A DNA stretch of 64,000 bases from Fragum whitleyi (lineage: Eukaryota; Mollusca; Bivalvia; Cardiida; Cardiidae), in contig OX411544.1 of the NCBI GenBank assembly GCA_948146395.1, positions 59,201,642 through 59,265,641 of the forward strand. The letters run 5' to 3'. Of this stretch, positions 42,301 through 54,837 are shown one piece after another. The first letter of the stretch is position 1. Each line of letters begins with the position of its first letter. A program made the position numbers and the translations under genes. The notes beneath the pieces were generated by a model that searched no databases, was not told where the DNA came from, and was given only the letters and a program-made list of their open reading frames with translations.

Positions 42301-45300
42301 TTCAAGTATACGCTTATTTTTCTTCAACGCTGGGAACCAAATAATGTTGCCGTAGTCCAAGTAAGGCCTTATAAGTGTCTTATATAATGTTAAAAATAAT
42401 TTTTCATCCATATAGGTAAAATTTCTACGAATGAGTCCTACAATACGGTTTGCTTTGTTTACTGTCTGGCTTATATGACTGTCAAAATTCAACGAGTCAG
42501 TGAAATGAATTCCCAAATCCTTTTCGGCTTTGTCCGATTTGACTTCTGTAGTTTGTCCATCCTTGTCCAACATATTGTAATCAAATTCAAATTGGTTTTG
42601 CCCGATATGCATGATTTTACACTTGCTTGGATTAAAGCGCAAAAGCCATTGGTCACTCCAGTCGCACAGTTCAAAGATATCTTTCTGCAAGGCTTCCTGG
42701 TCATCTTTTGAGTGATAACTTTATACATTTTGGTGTCATCAGCAAAGAGACAGCAAATGCTGTCAACTATGTCTGGTAAATCGTTTATAAATATGATAAA
42801 CAAAATTGGTCCCAAAATCGAGCCTTGTGGGATTCCAGAAATAACATCAGTCCATGAAGAAGCATTGTTGTTAATAATCACTCGTTGTTTTCTTCCACTG
42901 AGAAATGCCTCAATCCAAGCATAAAGAGAACCAGTAACACCATATGCTATGAGCTTCAATAATAGTCGACGATGTGGAACAGTGTCAAACGCCTTGGCAA
43001 AGTCCATGTATACAGCATCAACTTGAAAATTGTTATCAAGGGCTCCAGTCCAGTCGTCTAATACCTTAATTAACTGTAAAACTGTACTTCTTTTATTCCT
43101 GAATCCATATTGACTGTTAGTGAAAAGTTCATGTTTTGAGAAATGATTCATTAAAACTTCTATTATTATCCTTTCAAGAATTTTACACACAATGGACGTC
43201 AAAGATATAGGCCTATAGTTACCTGGATCCGACTTTTTGCCTTTCTTAAAAATACACGTAACATTAGCCAGTTTCCAGTCATTGGGAAGAACTCCCTCTG
43301 ATAAAGACTTGTTGAAAATGATAGATAAAGGTATGTATAATAATTCAGCACACTCTTTGAGTAACAGAGGGTGACAGTTATCTGGTCCGCAGGCTTTAGA
43401 AGGGTTGAGCTGTCTAAGCTGGGTTAATATCTTCTCTGGGTCAATATGCACAGAGTCAATGTGAAATTCGCTGTCTAAACGTTTTTCAAATTTAGGTAAA
43501 TTAGAAACGTCTTCGGTGGTGAAAACAGAGGTAAAAAATGAGTTCAGTAACTCCGCTTTATCACTATCTTCTGTAATAACATTACCATGAGCATCCTGAA
43601 GGTCGCTTATACCAGTTTTAGTGCCAGTTTGTGACTTGATGTAGCCCCAGAATGACTTGCAACTTTGTGCGGAACTTTGGGCAATCCCCTTTTCATGCTT
43701 TCTTTTTGCAAAACGAACAGCCTTAGAGGCTTTGTTACGAAGACGGCAGTATTCAGCATAATCTCTGTAACCGCGACTGTTTGAAAAACGCTTCCACGCA
43801 TTATATTTCTTTTTAACTGCTCGTAAGCAATAATTGTCCATCCACCTTGGTTTAGAAACACCATGAGAATCCTTCTTCATAGGAATGAAATTGTCAATAC
43901 AATACTGAACATGACTCTTTAAATAGTTCCAGGCATCTGTAACATTCATATTCTCTATAATTGACCAATTAATATCACGGAGGTATGTCCGAGCAGAGTC
44001 AAAGTCACCTTTAAAGAAGTTTTTTCTTGGTACACTACTTTTAGGAATGTTTAAATCACAGTCAATTTCAAAAAATATGCTAATGTGGTCACTCGCCCCA
44101 AGAGGACTTTCAACAGATAAATTGCAAACACTATCTTCTTTATTGGTTAAAATAAGGTCCAAGATACTGGGTTCCTGTCCAGGTCTAATCCGAGTATAAG
44201 TATTAACATGTTGATAAATGAAATTATCACGTAAAAGTTCAATAAAACGGTGAGATATGTGGGTTTCATTATGAACAGTCGACCAATTAGTCCAGTCAAT
44301 TCCGGGAAAATTAAAGTCTCCAGCAATAATTACGTTCGAGTGTTTAGTTATGAAGTCATTTGATAATATTGCTAATAGTGCTTCATGATTTACTTCAGTA
44401 CTGTTAGGACTTTTATAAATACTTCCAAGTAAAATCTTATCTGAATTATTTATGCGAACTTCACACCAGGATGATTCAGAAAAGTCTTTGTCATTCAAAA
44501 ACACAATTTGCTCTGCAGGAATATGGTCCTTGACATAAATTATTACTCCTCTACAGTTCTCAGTAATTCTTCCGACAAAAAAGTTAAACCCTTCAATCTT
44601 ATACTGCGCTTCATGAATAGCTGTAGGCGAAATACTTTTGGGAAATAATTCAGTAACAATAATAATATCGGGATTCCTTAAAGCTATGATTGCATTAAGT
44701 TCATTCATTTTGTTCAAAAGACAGTCAGCATTACAATAAAATACTTGTAGATTGTGAACGGAAGTGACATCGGCAAACGAACATTCTGTGTCACTTAAAC
44801 TGGAAATGTCATCAGAACTATTTGAAAGATATTTGTTAGAACTATTTAACGAATTAACGTATATACATGTTGAACTATCAGTTGTTGGACTATTGGGTGG
44901 GGCTGCCCCTGCCCCTGCCCCTACCAGATGATGTGGTGGGAGACCTGCCACTGGGGGTGTAAGCGTGGTCCTGAAATGGGGCGTTAAGCTGTTTGCCCTG
45001 AATTATCTTTCCCCTCCTAATAATCAGACCAGATTCCCCTGACTGCTCTCGACGACGCTTTTCGACTCTCAGATTGTAAGCTTCATCCCTCTGGCTCTTG
45101 GTGAGATCAGGTGTAAGGAATACATTAGAGAGCGTTGCATGGTTCTTGAGGCGTTTGGAAGAGCTAAGTATTTGCCGCTTGGACTCAAAATCCTTGACAG
45201 AAATGCGAATAGGACGGGCATTAAGTCTTCCTTCAAAGGACCTTCCTAGTCGAAATGGCTCTGTTATGTCAACTGAACAAAGAAGTTCATTTTCAACAAT

Positions 45301-48300
45301 GGTTTTCACACGATCACAGTCATCTTTCTTACGTGCCTCAAAACTGTCCTTTTTACTTTCAGGTAAACCATGAATAATTATATTGAATTTTCTTGACTCT
45401 ACCTCACGCTCCTCGTGTAGGACTTCCCGAACAGCAGCCTGAATGTCCGGTGCAGGGCTATTCTGTGAGTTGTCAGAAGATACAGTCCCAGCCAAGTCAC
45501 CAACTTTTTGCTGTAGGCTATCGAATTTAGCTTCCAAAGAGACTATCTTCGCCATCATGTTCTGAACACCAGGCAGATATGACTTGCAAGAATTGCAAGA
45601 CCACAATACACTGGACTCTTTACCAATAGCATCAAACAAGGCTTTGGATAATTTAGAACACTTCATACAGTAGGATGAATTACAAATGTCACAAGTTATT
45701 TGTTTGTCAGACACATTTATTTTGCAATCAGCACATGGTTTCTTTTTGGCCTGACCTGGGCTGGTGGCCACACCACCCCCTGAATTGGAGTTCTCTTTAC
45801 GGCCCATCTTGAGATTTTAATGAGGTAATGGGCTATGGTACTTACATTAAGTCACTTATACATCTAAAACTAATCCAGAAATGTCCTAAAAATTCCCTGC
45901 ACAAATGATTATGATCAATTTCAACGGTGCGGGAATCAACCATCGAAAAGGCGGGAAAATGGTAAAGTCTCTAGAAAAGCATAACGGCACAAATAAGCAC
46001 TGTATGAACGAGTAACTTTCTATCATAGATAAAAATCTGTCACTAAAAATCATTTGCATAATCTATAAATTGTGACTTTGAGACTGAATTGATTCGCGCT
46101 AAGTCGTTCAGTAAATCTCTACAAAGAGAACACCAATTTTTACAGTTTTTGGAAAAGAATATCAAATTTGCGCTCATAGAATACCGAATTTATTAAATTC
46201 GACATCTAAAACAGATAAAAACTCGGCGTAGCCTCGTTTTATCTGTTTATAGATGACTCGTTTAATATATTCGGTATTTAATGGCCACTCGTTCAATATC
46301 TTCTATGTATACTACAAATTTGGTATAGTCCGTTTGACTTCTATATGGACCAACATTTCGCCGAAAAACTCAGAAATGAATTAATGAAGCGTAATTTTTT
46401 CTTGTCGTATCATATATTCCATCTAATACCATGACGAATTCTGTTTTTCAGAATTTTTGAATGTAAAATAATGATTTTGTCCGTCCGTCTACATGTTAAC
46501 TCTCAGCCTTTCATACCACCTTGTGTTCGTATTAACCGGAACAGCGAATTGTATAACCAAAAATAGTACTGATTTGCATAGGGACCGAGTCAAAAGTGTA
46601 AGATTATTAGCGAGTCGTTTTATAATAAAACCGAGTACTTTTATAAAATTATGTTTGTCGAAATTTTTACTTCCCTTAGATATCAAATCTGAATATATTC
46701 TCTCTTTGTTCAGCAACCGTTTGACCATATAATTGATAATTGTTTTTTATTTATTCTGAGATGAACCCCATATTCCCTTATTTAGACCAATCAAAAGGTA
46801 TTATTCAACGAAGTCGATGGGAATTTCACGGGGAAAACTTGATAAGAAGGCGAGCAATAACGGTACAAATCACATAATATTTAAGTTTAAGATGACGTGA
46901 CTATCGATATGCTAATTAGCATGTCCAAATAAGGAACAATGGACATTTCATCTGTCAAATGTTTAGCATGAAACCACGTGTTTTTACGATATGTTTTTAT
47001 ATTTCTTACTACTCAACAGCCATCATCACCCCTCGTGTCTAAGAGCGGAAAATGAGAAAATATTAACATTATCTAGATAGACAAAATCATTATTTTGAAA
47101 CCATTTTATTTCCAAAAAATATTTTTTGGAATGGTATCAAGCTGAAATTAAGATTTTACCATATACAAATCATTCATTCAAACGCAATTTTATGTAATTG
47201 ATGAAAAGGTTGGTCCATATAGAAGTCAAACGGACTATATCAAAGTTTATTTGAGAAAATATACATAAATTCTTTACTGCTTTTATTAGTCACGTAAGTT
47301 TTAGCGACCAATATATTTTAAGCTGCGAAACAAAATTCTTTGTAAAATATCTCATCATAATATAGACTATTGGCTGTGCATAGCCAAATTTCATAACAAA
47401 ATTACAAATTTCTATCATTTTATGCAGACCCGACGTCAGTCAGTGTAGCGTCAACAGAAACGTCAGGTTACGTTGTGTTCGCGGTCAACTCTACAGATAA
47501 CGAGAATAACGCTGTAACATATAGCATCACGTGCGATCCAACCGGATGTCCCCTGACGATTGTCAGCAGTAAGTTTTCCCGATCAGATTAGAGTTATATG
47601 AAATGTTATTTTGTATAAATTACAGAGAGGAACTTTGAGAAATTGACAAGTTTGATGATTTCGGAATGATTTGGAATGATATTGAATGAGTGCAATGGCC
47701 GAGTTTTGAATGATTTTCAAGGGAGCTAAAACAAAATCGATAATTTCTTCCAATTGGACGAAATTAGCGGGGTTTTTTTGCCTCTCTTTCATAAAGTATC
47801 AGTTCTTCTCTGATTCTGTGACTTCATGTACAAATCAGTCCCGAATTAAAATCGTGCATTTGATAGACATTTTATCATTTTGAACGATTTCGAGTCGTTT
47901 TTAAAAAAATTCGGGGTGTGACTGAGTGATTGAAGTGAGTGTTTAGAATGAGTGCTTGGAGCGCTGAGCGAGTTATTTTGAATGTAGTTTTTCTGAGATG
48001 AGTGTCAATTTCAAAATGTGATAAACTGTTGGTTAGCGTCAACGAAAAAGTCAGATTTCGCTGCGTTTGTTGTTTACTCGACGGAAAACGAGAAAATGTG
48101 ATAACGTATCATATCGCAAGTGCGATCCAATTGGATCAGGGACATCCAATTGGATCACAAGCGATATGATACGTTATCACGTTGTTCTCGTTGTCCTAGA
48201 TGCCCTTGAGAAAGCAGAAAAATTAATCGCACAAATACTCGGTGTATATTCTTGATAGCGTTGTGGGTTACTGCAGCGTTAATTAAACGCCAAACTATAT

Positions 48301-51300
48301 TCATCAAAGTTATCTCGAAAGCCAATATTTCAATGGTGTTCAACTGACTGTCTTTAAACTATTGTTAGAAATATGTTAACATTATGGCCCTGTCAAACCT
48401 CAACGTTTTAGCCAGCGTGTGCCTAACGCGTTTGAGAAAACGACTAAGTCCGCAAAACGTCGGCATACGCTGACCTACATTTTCTTTTTGTCAATTCACG
48501 ACGCGCTTGTAGCGTGTTCATAGCGTGTTTGAACGTGTGAGTAACGCGTGAGTAATGTGTCTAGAACGTGTTGATAGCGTATGTCAGCGTATACTAACGT
48601 TCTTGAGCGTGTGTCCAACGTTCTCGTAACGTCCTCAGAACGTGCTTAGCGTGTTTGTAACGCGCTGCTAGCGTGTTATAACGTGTTCGCAACGTGTTTT
48701 GGATGTAAATTCTGCAAGAAATTACCACTTCAAATTCATTCTTTTTATAAATAAACAGGCCACCGGCCACTACACATATTCAAATTCAAATTATGTTTAT
48801 TCGTGTAAAAGAAAGAAATAGGAAAAGACGGAAAGAAAAATACACTGGCAACTGTTACATATGTAAACATGCATATAACAAACTTACAAGATTACAGGCT
48901 GATTAAAGCTTCTGGTACTTTTCACTCGAAAAATATTGCGAAAGGGTAAAGAACTACTTGTCATAATGCACTCCTTTCTTCCTCCATATGCTCTACCATG
49001 TAGGATGACTTTCTACAACATCTCTTAATCTTGAATAACTAGTCTTATGTTAAGGGGGGAAAGGTGTACCAAATATCAAACTTGTAGTACATATCACAGA
49101 ATCAAATATTCTGAACAGAATAGTACGGTGGCATAGAGGTGACATTTACTTTTTTTTCATTTACCTTGAAAAATAAAAAATAATTAAAAAAATATGTGAT
49201 TTTTGTTTTTCAAGGTTTTTTTCATGGAATAAAAAAAATGCTAAAAACAAAAACCTCGTTTAACCTCGTTTAACAATTTTTTATAAACTCATTGATAAAA
49301 AAAATGCGAAAATCAATTTTCGTTTTTTAAGTTTTATTCTATTGAATAAAAAAAATGCAAAAAAACGAAAACTTCAGTCGTGAGCACGCGATAATTTGAC
49401 CAATCAAAATCTCCCACTAAGTCGTGAGCACGACTTAATTATCCAATAAGAACTGCCGATGCCTACTTTCGTTTTTCGCATTTTTTTATATTCTACAAAA
49501 GAAAACTTGTAAAACGAAAGTTGTGGATTTTGTTTTTTTGCATTTTCTTTTTTTCTAACATAATAATAAAAAAAACCCGTAAAACGAAAATCAAGGGTTT
49601 TGTTTTTCGCATTTTTTTTATTCTTTAAAAGAAAACTTGTAAAACGAATAGCGAGATTTTTTTTCGCATTTATTTTTATTCTTTAAAAAAAAACTTGTAA
49701 AAAGAAAATCGAGGATTTTGTTTTCGCATTTATTTTTATTCTTTAAAATATAACTTTGAAAACGAAAATCCCAGAAAATAAAAAAATTGCAAATGTCACC
49801 TCTATGCCACCGTAGAATAGAGTAAAATACGTTTTGTATTATGTCCACTAGGTACAACGATGTACTTGTCTTTTTAAGTTGGAATGCGAAGCAATTCCAA
49901 CTTAGATTTAACAAAACCGCAAAATGAACACAAGATAATTTCATTTCGGGTTTTTTGATAACATACATCACGTGAACAGGATGTGAATACTCTTAGGGCC
50001 TATTTTATAGCTCAACTTGACATAGACATACAGTTTATTTCATCAAAAAATAATAATGCTGTACAAATACACAACTATCACATCATGTATATTATCAGCA
50101 CGCTAATTTATGTTTTTAACGATATTTATTAAAAGTTGCGTACGAATTTACTAGTATCACATGTTTGCATTACTATATTTGGGAATCATGTGATAAGTCA
50201 AGTCCGATAAAGTCAGCTATTGACAAAAGCACTAGCCAATCACATGATCTGCTTATTTGGTAATGTCGCGATCTGTTTTCTCGGTATTGTGGCAATAGCA
50301 CATGCCGACCACGTGATCTGCTTATTTGGTAATGTCGCGACCTGTTTTTCGTAGAATTATGAAATAGCTTCTTTTATGGGTCTAGTTTCTCTTTCTGAAC
50401 GATCTTATTACACATAACTTTTGACCAATTGTTTTATACTATAGTGGAAGCATATTGACCTGAACCTGGCCTTTGTGATTTAAAACACGACTGACCTGTG
50501 GAGATCAATCGTAAAGTTGGAGTGCACGTGTTCGCTCTGGTAACCCTTTATCGCCCATGCTTTTTTACTGTAACGGCGATATTTGGTCACCCTCATGAAC
50601 TAGTGAATCAATACATAAATTACGCCTTGATCGCCTTTCACTTCAGATTATATATTTCTCGTTCGTTAGACCTATCTTAGAATATGGCGATGTTGTTTGG
50701 ACCAATATTCCTCAAGTCTTAAAGGAACAATTGGACAAAATTCAAAACGAGGCCGCTCGAATAGTTACGGGATGTAGTAAACTAGTTTCTATAGATAATT
50801 TATACAAAGAATGCGGATGGGAGAATTTAGAAGATAGGAGACAGAAGCATAAACTCGTTCTATTTTATAAAATGATTAATGGACTTGCTCCAAATTATCT
50901 TTGTGAACTTATACCGAATACTGTCGGAAATACATCCTCGTATAATTTACGAAATCAAAATAATCTGAAGAATATACATTGTAGAACTAATCTATATAGT
51001 AAATCATTTTTGCCATCAATTATTACCGATTGGAATTCTTTACCAATCGAAACAAGGAATGCCGAATCATTATCCAATTTTAAAAATCGAATAAATTTTG
51101 ACAAGCCGATTCCAAATAGACTGTATTTTTATGGGGAGAGAAATATACAAATTATCCACGCAAGAATCAGAAATAATTGCAGTAGCCTTAACGAACACTT
51201 ATTTAGAAAAAATATCGTGAATTCCCCATCTTGCAAGTGTGGCCTTGTTGAATCTGAGCAACACTTTTTCCTAGAATGTTCGCAGTACAACCATTTAAGA

Positions 51301-54300
51301 AATGATTTATTCCAAAGTATAAATGACATAACTAGGGTAACGATTCAAGTTATCTTGTATGGTGATAGCTCTTGTAGTTTGTCCGAAAATGAGCGTATAT
51401 TTACTGCAGTGCACAAGTTTATTCGATTAAGCAAGAGATTTTCGTAGGTAAAGATTGCTGAAATTAGACTTTGTAGTTGAGTCGATCTTTTCTATACACA
51501 TATTGACTCTGTATCGACTTTTTATCGCCCACATGATCTTGAGCATATGCATACTTAATGCTTTTTGATGCAATTACTCTCATTGTATAAATGATATCAG
51601 GTGTTTACTAATATAGCCTTTCAACACTGTTTTAATTAAAATATCAATAAAAACAATCATCCACACCACATCATTTCTTTTTGTTGTCTTATTTCAAAAT
51701 ATTACAACACAGTATATAATTAGTTCTCTTTTTAAACAAATGCATTGTATTAGTCAATATGAATTAGACAGTAAAATGTTGTCCGGAAGCTGGAGAAGAA
51801 CTTTATAAGCGCGAGCTTGCGTTCTAATCCATTTGTTACATGTTATTTAATATTTATTGTTGTCATTGTATCATATGTTGTAAATGACTTGTACATGTTA
51901 AACAAATAAACTATGTTTAAACCAATACATAAATGGAGTCTCCAATTTAATAATCTTTAGATGCGGATGAAAAAGATACACATTTTCGTTTTTTACATGA
52001 AATTTATGTTTTTTACTGGAAAAGAAATCCCCTCACACAGTCTCACACAAGCAAAAATTGGTATTATAATTATTATTATTATTATTATTATCATTATTGA
52101 AATTGAATCGTTTGCTACATGACTAGGTGACCTGTGTATCGGTATACTATTAAGTCCACGCATGCCTGTAATTTAATTAATATAACGGAATGTCCATGCC
52201 TGATCGTCACGTTCAGAAGTATCTTCGGATGTGTATTCATGAGCCTAATTATTTATTCTGCATAAAGGTTCAGCCTTAATATGTGCTCGCTAAACACTTC
52301 TGTCTACAATTACGAAATGAAAATCCATAGTTTTTAGCTCACCTGAGCACAACGTGCTCAAGGGGAGATTTTAGGAGTCGGTCGTGCGTCGTCTGTCGCG
52401 CGTCGTCCGTCGTCAACAATCCTAAAACTTCATCTCCTCCTGAACCATTGGACTGATTTCAATGAAACTTAACCAGAATGTTCCTTGGGTGTCCCTTTTC
52501 AAAAACTGTTCGTGAAATTTTGATTGGCCCATGGATATGGGCGTGCAGGGCGGGGCACATTTTGAACCAAAAATCTTTAAAAACCATCCCCTCTTGCACC
52601 ACTGGGCCGATTTCTAATGAAACTTTACAAGAAAGTTCCCTTGGTGAACCTTTTAAAAACTTGTTCGCCAAACATTGATTGGCCCATAGATATGGGCGGG
52701 GCAGGGCGGGTCTTAAATCTTTGAATGACATCTCATCCTTAACCACTGGGATGATTTCAATGAAACTTTACCAGAATGTTATTTAAGTGACCCTTTTAAA
52801 AAATTGTTCTCAAAATGTTGATAGGCCCATACATATGGCTGTTGCAGGGGGGACCTATTTTGAACCCGAAAGCTTTGAACGACATCTCCTCCTTCAATAA
52901 AATATTTACCAGAATGTTCCTTTGGTGACCCTTTTCAAAATTTGTTCGTGAAATTTTGATTGGTCCATAAATATGGGCGTGGCAGGGCGGGGCTTATTTC
53001 AAGCCCGAAATCTTTAAACGCAATCTTCTGAACCGCTTGGTTCAGGAATACAAGAATGTTTCTGGGGTGACCCTTTTTTAAAAAAAAATCGCAAAATTTT
53101 GATTGGCCAATAAATATGGGCGTGGCAGGGCGGGGCTTATTCTGAAACAGGAATCTTTTAATGACATCTCCTCCTGAATCACTTTGCCGATTTCAATGGC
53201 ACTTTACCAGAATGTTCCTTTGATGACCCTCTTCAAAAATTGTTTGCAACATTTTAATTAGCCCATAAATATGGCCGAGGCAGGGCAAGGCTAGTTTTGA
53301 GTCTCCTCTGTAATGAATGGCTGGGCAGGGTCTATGATCACTGTTAATTTTTGAAATAACATCTCCTATTCAACAATTAGGCAAATTGAACGCATTCCAA
53401 CTTATCAGTACTTTCAGTACTTTGATTTGGTATATTGATAATGATCAAATGAGACGAATGAATATTTGTATTTTCGCGAACGTATTGTAATTCTGACGAA
53501 AGAGCAGACGCACTGTTTAACACAATGTTTAATACACATTTGGGCTACATTCTCCACCTCGACAATCTAAGGAATTAAGAAAATCTGTAAAGGATTTATA
53601 TGGAAGAATAGACAAGCAGCTTATAACATAACATAAATTTTATTTATGTGACTTGAACGAAATCGTTCATCTTCAAATATAGAGAATGCTACTTATAATC
53701 GAGTTTTCAAGTCATTCTTAGACTGGTCATGAGGAAACATGCAGATATAAACATGAAAAGAGGGTCATTCACACGTACATGCACAAATTTATTTATTTAC
53801 GACAAGCTGATGGTATAAATTCAAGACAAATATGCAGCGAAACTTTTATATTTTCATTGAAAACTGAAACGCTATCATACGCCAGAAACACGCTGTGAAC
53901 TCGCTGGCAACGCGCTAGACACACGTTCAGTACGCTGAGACACGCTATGCACACGTTCCAAGTACGCTGGAGACACGCTAGAAGCACGTTAAACCTGGGG
54001 CGAACGTGTTACTAGCGTGTCCGTAGCGTAAGTGAACGAGCTCCTAGCGTGTCTCTAGCGTGCTGAGCGTGTTCTGAACGTGTGCGGAACGTGTGCGGAG
54101 CGTGTTCCAACACGTTCGGAACACGCTGAGAAATTTTTTGCATGCTCAAAATTTTATGAGATACTCAGCGTATCGCAACGTGTGCCAACGTGTTACAGCG
54201 TGCCGATAGCGTGTGCGGAACGTGTTCGCAGCGTGTTATAAATAATTCAACACGTTCCGCACACACTGGCTAAAACGTTAAGGTGTAACAGCCCTATTAG

Positions 54301-54802
54301 CAGTTTCTAAATAATAAAGATAATGAAAATTCTGTATTTTCTTGGAATGAATTTAATTGCTCAACTGTTATTAATTGATAATATATGTTTAAACCAGCTG
54401 GAGCAACAACGGCAGAAGTTCGGACAACAGTTGATCTTTCAACCTTGACCCCAAGTTCAGATCTCGGATATGACGTCACAATAACACCAAATGACGGCAC
54501 AAATAACGGTCAGACAGCCATTCTCACCGTTTTGATTACAGGTACTAGTATTTCCAAATGTAATGGATACGAATACATGTATTAACGTCAAATATTGATT
54601 CATGTACTATCCTTTATCTATATCTAACAACTGTATTTATCCACACATTATCCACACATTGTCCGCTTGCATTAAGAATCTTTTTATTGTAAATATAATA
54701 AATTCTTCTTCTTCTTCTTCTTCTTCTTCTTCTTCTTCTTCTTCTTCTTCTTCTTCTTCTTCTTCTTCTTCTTCTTCTTCTTCTTCTTCTTCTTCTTCTT
54801 CT

Positions 54803-54837
<35 letters not shown>

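Larger units (their letters stand above)
41723..45850 (-). mobile_element. CR1/L2-group LINE, nearly full length
   Basis: ORF1 and ORF2 are present in antisense to gene B, in the intron before exon 7. The 3' end (low coordinates) is three copies of a 10-mer, TTACCTTGTG (plus strand 41723-41752), instead of poly(A), which is characteristic of the CR1/L2 group. The 5' limit is not defined. No RNase H domain was seen. Confidence 0.75.
48386..54297. mobile_element. 5.9-kb element with GCGTGTT-array inverted termini
   Basis: The ends are inverted: CCTCAACGTTTTAGCCAGCG near 48400 and CACTGGCTAAAACGTTAAGG near 54262-54281. Each terminus is a degenerate array of GCGTGTT/AACGTGTT words, 48410-48710 and 53880-54250. 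The interior has element M11, a truncated LINE and a ~145-bp monomer array, but no transposase. The alternative reading is two independent insertions of one array in opposite directions. Confidence 0.6.

Noticed and set aside
42489..42711. Plus-strand open frames inside the LINE (also 43-45 kb)
   Set aside because: Antisense shadows of ORF1/ORF2, whose motifs are unmistakable on the minus strand.
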